Positions 7,301 to 14,868 of a stretch of 64,000 nt of DNA are shown here, in pieces. Numbering within the stretch: the stretch's first letter is position 1; every line of letters starts with the position of its first letter. The stretch is taken from NCBI GenBank assembly GCA_016719105.1, contig JADKAQ010000014.1:261004-325003 (forward strand), read 5' to 3'. Below the pieces are notes generated by a model that was not told the origin of the DNA, did no database searches, and saw only the letters and a list, made by a program, of their open reading frames with translations. This DNA is from Gemmatimonadota bacterium. Its GTDB lineage: Bacteria > Gemmatimonadota > Gemmatimonadetes > Gemmatimonadales > Gemmatimonadaceae. Position numbers and translations under genes: made by a program.

Positions 7301-7444
7301 GTCGCGGTGTCAACGACCGTCTGATACTCCCCGCCCAGGCGGGCGGGAAACCCCTATCCCCCGCCTGTAGGGCCCGGTAAGTTCGCCCGCGCGATGCAGC
7401 CTTCCCTCGCCTGAGCAGAACCCGACGCGAGCCCCCCGCGGCGC

Positions 7445-8251
7445 ATGACGGCCCCAACGCCCCTGCTCGAAGTGCGCAACCTCGAGGTCGTCTACTCCGA
7501 CGTCATCCTCGTGCTGCGCGGGATCTCGCTCACCGTCCCGGCGGGAGCGGTCGTCGCGCTCCTCGGCGCCAATGGCGCCGGGAAGACGACGCTGCTCCGC
7601 GCGGTGAGCGGGCTGCTCGATGTGCATCGCGGCGACATCACCAAGGGGAGCGTCGCGTTCGACGGGGCCGAGATCCACACGCGCACGGCCCCGGAGATCG
7701 TGAGGCGGGGCCTCGCCCAAGTAATGGAAGGGCGCCGCATCTTCGAGGAGCTCTCGGTCGAGGACAACCTCACCGCCGGCGCCTTCACGGTCGGCGACGC
7801 CGCCACCCGCAAGGCGCGCCGCGAGGAGATGCTCGCGCGCTTTCCGGTCCTCGCGCAGCGCCGCAAGGCGCTCGCCGGTTACCTCTCTGGCGGCGAGCAG
7901 CAGATGTGCGCGCTGGGGCGCGCCCTCATGACCGCCCCACGCCTCCTCCTCCTCGATGAGCCCTCGCTCGGCCTCGCCCCACTCGTCGTCAGGCAGATCG
8001 GTGACATTGTCCGTCAGGTGCACGCCGCCGGGACCTCGGTCCTGCTCGTCGAGCAGAACGCCGAGCTCGCGCTGTCGCTCGCCTCGTACGCCTACGTCCT
8101 CGAGAACGGGAAGATCGTGAAGGAGGGGACCTCAGCCGACCTGCGCGAGGACCAGGACATCCGCGAGTTCTACCTCGGCGCCGGCGAGGCGGGGCGCCGC
8201 TCGTATCGCGACGTGAAGACGTACCGGCGCAAGAAGCGGTGGAGCGCGTGA
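7445..8251 (+). CDS. livF: branched-chain-type ABC transporter ATPase, LivF-like
   Basis: This 268-residue ABC ATPase sits at the head of a liv-type operon. Walker A is GANGAGKTT (residues 41-49), the signature is LSGGEQQ (near 148), and Walker B is LLLLDEPS (near 168). The short length and the EQNAELALSLA end are LivF-type. It forms the cytoplasmic ATPase pair with the next gene product and drives import through LivH and LivM. No strong ribosome site precedes ATG 7445. The reading frame ends in TGA overlapping the GTG chosen for livG. A 144-base gap separates it from the CPBP gene, and the operon promoter is probably there. Confidence 0.9.
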   Translation: MTAPTPLLEVRNLEVVYSDVILVLRGISLTVPAGAVVALLGANGAGKTTLLRAVSGLLDVHRGDITKGSVAFDGAEIHTRTAPEIVRRGLAQVMEGRRIFEELSVEDNLTAGAFTVGDAATRKARREEMLARFPVLAQRRKALAGYLSGGEQQMCALGRALMTAPRLLLLDEPSLGLAPLVVRQIGDIVRQVHAAGTSVLLVEQNAELALSLASYAYVLENGKIVKEGTSADLREDQDIREFYLGAGEAGRRSYRDVKTYRRKKRWSA

Positions 8252-9030
8252 GCGACGCCAACGATGCGCCGATGGTGCAGTTCGACCACGTCACCCTCGC
8301 CTTCGGCGGCGTGACGGCGCTCAGCGACGTCTCCTTCCACGTGCTGCCGCGCGAGCTGTTCGCCATCATCGGGCCTAACGGGGCCGGCAAGACGTCGATC
8401 TTCAACTGCCTGAGCGGCGTCTATCGTCCCACCAAGGGGGAGATCCGCTTCCAGGGGGAACGCATCGACCGGCGCTCGCCCGTGACGATCGCCCGGCGCG
8501 GGATCGCGCGCACCTTCCAGAACCTGGCGCTCTTTCACGACCTCACGGTCCTCGACAACGTCATGCTCGGCCGGCATCACCTGATGCGGACCGACTACCT
8601 GTCGGCCGCCTTGTGGCTCGGGCGCGCCAAACACGAAGAGATGACGCACCGCGCGCGATGCGAGGACATCCTGGAGATCATGGAGCTCGAGTCGTACCGC
8701 TTCTCGCACGTCGCCTCGCTCCCCTACGGCGTGCGCAAGCGCGTCGAGGTGGCGCGCGCCCTCGCCATGGAGCCCACACTCCTGCTCCTCGATGAACCGG
8801 TCGCCGGGATGAACCAGGAGGAGAGCGAGGACATGGCGCGCTACACGCTCGAAATCCGCAACGAGCTCGGGATCGCGATCATCCTCGTCGAGCACGACAT
8901 GCGCCTCGTGATGGACCTCGCCGACCGCGTGCTCGCCCTCGACTTCGGCAAGGTCCTGAGCGTCGGGACGCCGGACGCGGTGCGGAGCGACGACGCGGTG
9001 ATCCAGGCCTACCTCGGAGCGACGGCATGA
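8248..9030 (+). CDS. livG: branched-chain-type ABC transporter ATPase, LivG-like
   Basis: A 260-residue ATPase. GTG 8248 overlaps the livF TGA (GTGA) and has GGTGGAG 4-5 bases upstream; an in-frame GTG at 8239 is a weaker alternative. Walker A is GPNGAGKT (residues 42-49), the His switch is in VEHDM, and the ARTFQNLALF Q-loop and GMNQEE D-loop region are LivG-like. The usual LSGGQ is replaced by LPYGVRKR, as in many LivG relatives. Its Walker A proline-asparagine is coded by CCTAAC, one of the overrepresented words of this window. It pairs with LivF. Confidence 0.9.
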   Translation: MSDANDAPMVQFDHVTLAFGGVTALSDVSFHVLPRELFAIIGPNGAGKTSIFNCLSGVYRPTKGEIRFQGERIDRRSPVTIARRGIARTFQNLALFHDLTVLDNVMLGRHHLMRTDYLSAALWLGRAKHEEMTHRARCEDILEIMELESYRFSHVASLPYGVRKRVEVARALAMEPTLLLLDEPVAGMNQEESEDMARYTLEIRNELGIAIILVEHDMRLVMDLADRVLALDFGKVLSVGTPDAVRSDDAVIQAYLGATA

Positions 9031-10868
9031 CGGCGACGGCCGTTGCACCGGACGGCGTGCGGACGAGCGGCGCGCTCCCCGCGTGCTCGCCGGCGACGCT
9101 CCTCCAGCGCGCCGCGGCCCACCCCGACCGCATCGCGCTGCGCCACAAGGACCTGGGGATCTGGCGCGAGTACAGCTGGCGCGACTACGCCCAGTGGGTG
9201 GCGCGCCAGGCGCGGGCCTTCCATGCGTTAGGTGTGGCGCGCGGCGACCGGGTCGCCATCCTCGCCGACAATCGCCCGGAGTGGGTGGTGGGCGACATGG
9301 CGCTGCAGGCGATCGGCGCGGTCGTCGTCGGCGTCTACTCCACCAGCCCGTCGGCCGAGGTGGAGTACGTGCTGGCGCATTCGGAGTCGGTGGTGTGCGT
9401 GGTGGAGGACGAGGAGCAGCTCGACAAGATCGTGCAGGTGCGCGACCAGCTCCCCGCACTGCGCCACGTGGTCGTCATGGAGCCGCGCGGCGTGCGCGCG
9501 TTAGGCAGCGACCCGCGCCTCCTCTCGATCGCCGACTTCGAGCAGCTCGGCGCCGGCGCGACGGTCGACGAGCTGCGCGAGTGGGTGGCGCAGGTCGACC
9601 CGAACGCCGTCGCGATCCTCGTGTACACCTCGGGGACGACAGGGCCGCCCAAGGGGGCGATGTTGCGCCACTCGAACCTCGAGGCCTCGGGCGAGGCCTT
9701 CACCTCGGTGCTCGGCTGGCAGGAAGGCGAGGAGATCCTCTCCTATCTCCCGCTCTGCCACATCCTCGAGCGCCTGCTCTCGACGATCCTCCCGCTCCGT
9801 TGCGGCGTCACGGTGAACTTCGGCGGCGGCGGCGAGTCGCTCGCGCAGGACCTGCGCGACGTGCAGCCGCATCGCTTCATCGGCGTCCCGCGCGTGTGGG
9901 AGAAGATCCTCGCGTCCATCGACATCAAGATGCGCGACGCGTCGTGGCTCAAGCGGAAGAACTACGACATCTGGCTCGCCCATGGCAGGCGCATCGCCCG
10001 CAAGGTCCTGTCGCGCACGCCGCTCACCCCGCTCGATCGCCTGACGTACGCCCTCGGGTGGCTCCTCCTCTATCGCCCGCTGCGCCATCATTTCGGCCTG
10101 TCGCGCGTGAAGCTCGCCGGGAGCGGCGCTGCGCCGATCGCGCCCACGGTCCTTGAGTTCTTCTGGGCGATCGGTGTGAAGATCTGCGAGGGATACGGCA
10201 TGACGGAGAACACCGCCATCGCCACCTTCACGGCGCCTGACGACGTGCGCATCGGGAAGGTTGGTCGCTCGTATGCCGGCTCAGAGATCCGCATCGCCGA
10301 CGACGGCGAGATCCTCACGCGAGGGCCCGGCACCTTTGCCGGCTACTTCAAGAACGAGGCGGCGACCCGCGAGGCGATCGACGCGGAGGGATGGCTGCAC
10401 ACCGGCGACGTCGGGACGCTCGATGCCGACGGTTTCCTCACGATCACCGACCGGAAGAAGGACATCCTCATCACCGCCGGCGGGAAGAACGTCTCGCCGT
10501 CGTGGATCGAGAACGCGCTCAAGGTCTCGCCGTGGGTGCGCGAGGCGATCGTCATCGGCGACAAGCGGAAGTACCTCGTCGCCCTCATCGGGATCGAGCT
10601 TGACACCGTCGGCGATTGGGCGACGCGCCATCGCATCGCCTTCACGACCTACGCCGACCTCTCGGCCCGCCCCGAGGTGGTCAAGCTCATCGACGCCTGG
10701 GTGCAGGAGGTGAACGGGACGCTCGCGCAGGTCGAGCAGGTCAAGCGCTTCGCCCTCCTCCCCAAGGAGCTCGATCACGAGGAAGGGGAGCTCACCGCGA
10801 CGCAGAAGGTGAAGCGCCGCGCCATCGCCGCGCAGTTCTCGGACCTCATCGAGGGGATGTACCGGTGA
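9027..10868 (+). CDS. acyl-CoA synthetase (AMP-forming, long-chain type) inside the liv operon
   Basis: This 613-residue adenylate-forming enzyme starts at ATG 9027, overlapping the livG stop by ATGA. Motifs: YTSGTTGPPKGA (200-211), the A5 motif GYGMTE (389-394), GWLHTGD (about 454), and TDRKKDILITAGGKN (474-488). The last fits long-chain fatty-acid-CoA ligases (FadD15 / LACS type), with PSWIEN instead of the usual P-xxIE. It converts a carboxylic acid, ATP and CoA to acyl-CoA. Its place between ATPase and permease genes, with both junctions overlapping, suggests that the imported ligand is activated as it enters the cell. The actual acid (fatty, aromatic or branched) is not shown by the sequence. 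Confidence 0.9.
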   Translation: MTATAVAPDGVRTSGALPACSPATLLQRAAAHPDRIALRHKDLGIWREYSWRDYAQWVARQARAFHALGVARGDRVAILADNRPEWVVGDMALQAIGAVVVGVYSTSPSAEVEYVLAHSESVVCVVEDEEQLDKIVQVRDQLPALRHVVVMEPRGVRALGSDPRLLSIADFEQLGAGATVDELREWVAQVDPNAVAILVYTSGTTGPPKGAMLRHSNLEASGEAFTSVLGWQEGEEILSYLPLCHILERLLSTILPLRCGVTVNFGGGGESLAQDLRDVQPHRFIGVPRVWEKILASIDIKMRDASWLKRKNYDIWLAHGRRIARKVLSRTPLTPLDRLTYALGWLLLYRPLRHHFGLSRVKLAGSGAAPIAPTVLEFFWAIGVKICEGYGMTENTAIATFTAPDDVRIGKVGRSYAGSEIRIADDGEILTRGPGTFAGYFKNEAATREAIDAEGWLHTGDVGTLDADGFLTITDRKKDILITAGGKNVSPSWIENALKVSPWVREAIVIGDKRKYLVALIGIELDTVGDWATRHRIAFTTYADLSARPEVVKLIDAWVQEVNGTLAQVEQVKRFALLPKELDHEEGELTATQKVKRRAIAAQFSDLIEGMYR

Positions 10869-11761
10869 ACGACTTCTTCCGGTACCTCGTCGCCGGCGTC
10901 TCGTTAGGATCGGTCTACGCCCTCGTGAGCGTCGGATTCGTCACCATCTACAAGGCAACGGGGGTGGTGAACTTCGCGCAGGGCGGCTTCGTCATGCTCG
11001 GCGCGTACGTGGCCGCAACGCTGCGCATGACGCTGGGGCTCCCCTTCCCCGTCGCCATCATGGGCGCGATGGTCGCGATGGCGCTGCTCGGTGCCGTCGT
11101 CGAGCGCCTCGTCCTGCGCCCGCTCGTCGGCAAACCCGTCTTCTCGGTGACGATGGTCTCCCTCGGGCTGCTCATCCTGCTCGAGCAGTTCGGCGGCGCC
11201 TTCTGGGGTTACGACCCGGTCGTGCTCGGCGACCCGTGGGGGATCGATACCGTGGCGTTAGGCGCGATCGCCGTGAAGGTCGCCGACCTCTGGACGATCG
11301 GCGCCGCCGGCAGCGTCCTCGTGGCGCTGTGGGCCTTCTTCACCTTCTCCGTGCGCGGCGTCGCGATGCGCGCCACCGCCGCCGACCCCGAGGCGGCGCT
11401 CGCCAACGGCATTGGCGCCGGCGCGGTCTACGGCGTCGCGTGGGCGATTGCCGGCGCGATCGCCGCGCTCGCCGGCATCCTGCTCGCCTCCGGCTCGAAG
11501 GGGGTCGACCTCACCATCGGTGCCATCGCCCTGCGGGCCTTCCCCGCGATGATCCTCGGCGGGCTCGATTCGCCGAACGGCGCCGTCGCCGGCGGGATCA
11601 TCATCGGCCTCACCGAGGTCCTGGCCGCGGCGTACCTCACGCCGAACGCGCCATGGCTCGGCAACAACGTGCACGTCGTCGCCCCGTACGCCGTGATGCT
11701 CCTCGTCCTCCTCGTGCGCCCGTACGGCATCGCCGGGACGCCGGAGATCCGCCGCGTATGA
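10865..11761 (+). CDS. livH: branched-chain-type ABC permease, LivH-like
   Basis: A 298-residue inner-membrane permease from GTG 10865, overlapping the synthetase TGA. It shows the LivH N-terminal pattern YLVAGVSLGSVYALVSVG and NFAQGGFVMLGAY (residues 5-50), and about eight hydrophobic segments. The late GLDSPNGAVAGGIIIGL segment (about 230-250) matches the LivH cytoplasmic coupling region. It forms the channel with LivM. Two of the window's CGTTAGG words code Leu-Gly here (10904 and 11258). Confidence 0.9.
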   Translation: MNDFFRYLVAGVSLGSVYALVSVGFVTIYKATGVVNFAQGGFVMLGAYVAATLRMTLGLPFPVAIMGAMVAMALLGAVVERLVLRPLVGKPVFSVTMVSLGLLILLEQFGGAFWGYDPVVLGDPWGIDTVALGAIAVKVADLWTIGAAGSVLVALWAFFTFSVRGVAMRATAADPEAALANGIGAGAVYGVAWAIAGAIAALAGILLASGSKGVDLTIGAIALRAFPAMILGGLDSPNGAVAGGIIIGLTEVLAAAYLTPNAPWLGNNVHVVAPYAVMLLVLLVRPYGIAGTPEIRRV

Positions 11762-12888
11762 GCGCCACCGTCTTCGAGCGTCTTCTCGGTGCGTCGGGCG
11801 CCAGCCAGGATCTCACGCGTCGTTATGCGGACGACGCGCGCATCTTCCCGAGCCGGCTCGCGCGCGTCGCGCTCGCCGCGCTCTTCGCCGTCATGATCGC
11901 CGCCCCGTTCGCCCTCGACGATTTCTGGACGTCGGTGCTGATCATGGGCGGCATCACGTCGATCGGCGCGATCGGGCTCAATCTCCTGAGCGGCTACACC
12001 GGGCAGGTCTCGCTCGGCCACGCCTTCTTCCTTGGCACCGGGGCCTACTCGGCGGCGTGGCTCACCGCGCGCTTCGACCTCCCCTTCCCGCTCTGGCTCA
12101 TCGGGGCGGGGATCATCGGCGGCTTCATCGGCGGCGTCGCCGGCCCCTTCGCGTTGCGGCTGCGTGGCAACTATCTGGTCATCGTCTCGCTCGCCCTCGT
12201 CGTCCTCGGGCAGCACGTGTTCGAGAACTGGACCTCTGTCACCGGCGGCCTCACGGGAGTCTCCGTTCGCGCGCGTGTCTCGTTCCTCGGCCTCGACTTC
12301 GCACGCCTGTCGATTCCCGGGCTCGACGCGCCACTGTCACGCAACCACGGCTTCTTCTACCTGATCTGGGGAACGGTCGCCGTCCTCGCCCTCCTGGCCA
12401 AGAACATCGTGCGTACGCGCCCCGGGCGCGCGATGCAGGCCATCCGCGACCGCGACGTGGCTGCCGAGGTGATCGGGGTGAGCCTGGTGAAGTACAAAGT
12501 TGGCGCCTTCGTGGTCTCGAGTGCGTACGCCGCGGTGGCGGGAGCGCTGTATGCGGCATACGCTCGTTATGTGTCGCCGCTCGACTTCGGGCTTCCGCTC
12601 TCCATCCAGTACATCGCGATGATCGTCGTCGGCGGGATGGCGACGATTCACGGCTCGATCCTCGGCGCCCTCTTCCTCACCGCCGTGCCTCGCCTCGTCG
12701 AGATGCTCGCGCCGGCGCTCTCGCTCGCCACCGGGCCGGCGAGCGGGGGAGGAATCACGATCGCCACGGTCAACCAGATGATCTTCGGCGCCCTGATCAT
12801 CGCCTTTCTCCTGTTCGAACCGCGCGGCCTCTCCGGCATCTGGTTGCGCCTCAAGCTCTACTTCAAGGCGTGGCCCTTCTCCTACTGA
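11758..12888 (+). CDS. livM: branched-chain-type ABC permease, LivM-like
   Basis: A 376-residue permease from ATG 11758, overlapping the livH TGA (ATGA). Residues 1-35 form a cytoplasmic tail and about nine hydrophobic segments follow. The LivM hallmarks are NLLSGYTGQVSLGHAFF (near 80), GNYLVIVSLAL (near 140) and RAMQAIRDRDVAAEVIGV (near 225). The protein is longer than E. coli-type membranes cores only in the C-terminal part (SLATGPASGGG loop). It completes the transporter with LivF, LivG and LivH. Confidence 0.9.
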   Translation: MSATVFERLLGASGASQDLTRRYADDARIFPSRLARVALAALFAVMIAAPFALDDFWTSVLIMGGITSIGAIGLNLLSGYTGQVSLGHAFFLGTGAYSAAWLTARFDLPFPLWLIGAGIIGGFIGGVAGPFALRLRGNYLVIVSLALVVLGQHVFENWTSVTGGLTGVSVRARVSFLGLDFARLSIPGLDAPLSRNHGFFYLIWGTVAVLALLAKNIVRTRPGRAMQAIRDRDVAAEVIGVSLVKYKVGAFVVSSAYAAVAGALYAAYARYVSPLDFGLPLSIQYIAMIVVGGMATIHGSILGALFLTAVPRLVEMLAPALSLATGPASGGGITIATVNQMIFGALIIAFLLFEPRGLSGIWLRLKLYFKAWPFSY

Positions 12889-12932
12889 CGCTGCGTCCCC
12901 TCTCTCTCGTCTCCAGCACCCGGAGGATCCCG

Positions 12933-14207
12933 ATGCGTTCGATCCAACTCGTCCGTCGCACGCGCCGCACCGTCGTCGCCCTCTCACTCGCGTTAGGCGC
13001 TGCCTGCGGTGGCGGTGAGAAGGGGGGCGAAGCCGCCGCCAGCGCGCCGACTCCCGGCGTCGCCAACGACACCATCACCGTCGGCAACCTTGTCCCGCTG
13101 TCCGACGCCGTCGCCCTCATCGGCAAGCCCATTCTGGCGGGCGAGGAGGCCTACTTCGCCGAGCTCAATGCCAAGGGCGGAATCGGCGGGAAGTACAAGG
13201 TGAAGGTCATCTCCGAGGACGTGACCTACGCCAACCCGTCCACTTCGGTCCAGAAGTACAACAAGATCAAGGACCAGATCGCGGCGTTCGCGATGATTCT
13301 CGGCACCGATCACGTCAACGTGACGCTCCCGCTGATGGCCGAGGACAACATCCTCGCCATCCCGACGACCTTCGACGCCGAGTGGGTGCGCGAGCCGCAC
13401 CTCATCCCGACGATGTCGCCGTACCAGGTGCAAGTCGCGAACGGCATCGACTATTGGTGGAACAGGGCCGGGGGGCAGGGCAAGCCGATCTGCACGATGT
13501 CGATGGCCACCGGCTACGGCCAGGCGGGCGACGAGGGAGCGGCGATCGCGACCAAGGCGTTAGGCACGACGGTCGCCTCGGCGGCCAAGTTCCGCCCCGG
13601 CGACCAGGACTTCGTCGCGCAGGTCACGCAGCTCAAGAATGCCAACTGCGCCGCGGTGGCCCTCACGTCGCTCCCCACCGAGACGGCCAAGATCATGGGA
13701 ACCGCGGCGCAACTAGGCTTCAACGCGCGATGGATTTCCACGTCGCCCACGTGGCACCAGGTGCTCGGCAAATCTCCCATCGCCGCCTATGCCAAGGAGC
13801 ACCTCTGGACGTCGACCGACATGGCGACGCCCGCCGACACGGCGACGAATCCCGCCGTCCAGGAGATCCTGAACGCGCAGCGCAAGTACACCCCCGAGCA
13901 GGTCGGTGACTTCTACTTCGTCGCGGGGTGGGCGTTCGCGAAGACGCTGCATACCGTCCTTGAAGCCGCCGCAACGTCGGGCGACCTGAGCCGCGCCGGA
14001 ATCGCCAAGGCGCTCACCTCGCTCGGCGACGTCGACATGCAGGGCGTGGTCGGCAACTACCGCTACGGTGCCGTCGAATCGCGTGAGCCCCCGCGCGCCA
14101 CGAACATCTATGCCATCGACCCGTCGGTGCTCGGTGGCTTCACGATCGTCGCGCGTGGCTACGCCTCTGAGGCGGCCAAGGCGATCGTCTTCACGAAGAA
14201 GCGCTGA
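12933..14207 (+). CDS. livK: ABC transporter substrate-binding lipoprotein, LivK-like
   Basis: A 424-residue protein from ATG 12933 with CGGAGG 8 bases upstream. Residues 1-25 are a lipoprotein signal with Cys25 (LGAAC), so the protein is anchored in the periplasm rather than free. The mature part is the type I periplasmic binding fold: DTITVGNLVPLSD, GEEAYFAELNAKGGIGGKYK, GTDHVNVTLP, then KFRPGDQDF and a C-terminal AIDPSVLGGFTIV. It is the fifth transporter gene and captures the ligand. Compared with leucine-binding LivJ/K it is about 60 residues longer and diverged, which fits a non-amino-acid ligand, in line with the embedded CoA ligase. Confidence 0.88.
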   Translation: MRSIQLVRRTRRTVVALSLALGAACGGGEKGGEAAASAPTPGVANDTITVGNLVPLSDAVALIGKPILAGEEAYFAELNAKGGIGGKYKVKVISEDVTYANPSTSVQKYNKIKDQIAAFAMILGTDHVNVTLPLMAEDNILAIPTTFDAEWVREPHLIPTMSPYQVQVANGIDYWWNRAGGQGKPICTMSMATGYGQAGDEGAAIATKALGTTVASAAKFRPGDQDFVAQVTQLKNANCAAVALTSLPTETAKIMGTAAQLGFNARWISTSPTWHQVLGKSPIAAYAKEHLWTSTDMATPADTATNPAVQEILNAQRKYTPEQVGDFYFVAGWAFAKTLHTVLEAAATSGDLSRAGIAKALTSLGDVDMQGVVGNYRYGAVESREPPRATNIYAIDPSVLGGFTIVARGYASEAAKAIVFTKKR

Positions 14208-14228
14208 GCCAGCACGCGCAGAGATACC

Positions 14229-14846
14229 GTGACAACACCTTCGGCCGGCATGGTCTTCCTGCACGAGATGGTGCTCCCCGGGGAAGCCTCCGGGGGCAAG
14301 CACCTGTGCGTATGCCTGTCGCGCGCCGAGTACGCCACGGAGCATGGACTGGCCGTGCTGGCCAGTCTGCGCAAGGTGAAGTCGAGTTGGTGGCGACCCC
14401 TGGTGGATCGCGACGACTTCACGCCGAGCCATGGATTCGACGCGCTCGATCAGGCGCGTGCGGTGGACATCTCCCACATGATGTCGGTCCCCACGGACAC
14501 GATTGGCGGCGTCGCCGGACGCGTCTCCGAACGAGTGATCGCGGACGCGATGAAGGTGATCCCTGCGCTGTTTCAGTTCCGAGGTCCGTGGGAGGTGCGC
14601 GGCGCGGTGCACAACATCGCCGGCTGGCAGCCCGGCACGGACGCCGTGCTGGTGCTCAACGATGCGGCGCTCGACAACCCCTCAGTGCGACACTTCCTTG
14701 CGATGCCCTACGAAGAGGGCGAGTGGCGCCCCGAACTCGTGCTGGTGAACGCGGATGATCTGGGTGACGAGGTGCGGGCGCTCAGCGACTATGAGCAGGG
14801 GCTGTTGAGCGCCGACCTGCAGCGCATCTTCCCGCTGACGGGCTGA
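14229..14846 (+). CDS. hypothetical protein downstream of livK
   Basis: A 205-residue soluble protein, start GTG 14229 (22 bases after livK); ATG 14250 is a possible later start. I do not recognise the family. It has no signal peptide, two Trp-rich spots (KSSWWRPL near 55, GPWEVRG near 120), a Met-His cluster DISHMMSVP near 80, and an acidic C-terminal helix (DLGDEVRALSDYEQGLL). Same strand and short gap suggest cotranscription with the transporter operon, but no link in function can be claimed. It ends opposite the S9 peptidase, 22 bases away. Confidence 0.6.
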   Translation: MTTPSAGMVFLHEMVLPGEASGGKHLCVCLSRAEYATEHGLAVLASLRKVKSSWWRPLVDRDDFTPSHGFDALDQARAVDISHMMSVPTDTIGGVAGRVSERVIADAMKVIPALFQFRGPWEVRGAVHNIAGWQPGTDAVLVLNDAALDNPSVRHFLAMPYEEGEWRPELVLVNADDLGDEVRALSDYEQGLLSADLQRIFPLTG

Positions 14847-14867
14847 TGCCGGTCGGCGCCGCCGGCA
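14847..14867. terminator. short hairpin between convergent genes
   Basis: TGCCGG and CCGGCA (6-bp arms, 9-base loop) fill the gap between the convergent ends at 14846 and 14869. No T run is present, so this is only a weak candidate for a two-way terminator. Confidence 0.3.
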
Positions 14868-14868
14868 C

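Noticed and set aside
9228..9232. CGTTAGG words as integron core sites
   Set aside because: The word is identical to the end of many attC sites, but nearly all copies lie inside conserved genes without a partner half-site or stem, so they are treated as a separate word bias.
8170..9459. 429-residue minus-strand frame over livG and the synthetase gene
   Set aside because: Arg/Pro/Ala-rich composition typical of a GC-rich antisense frame, no domain or start site.
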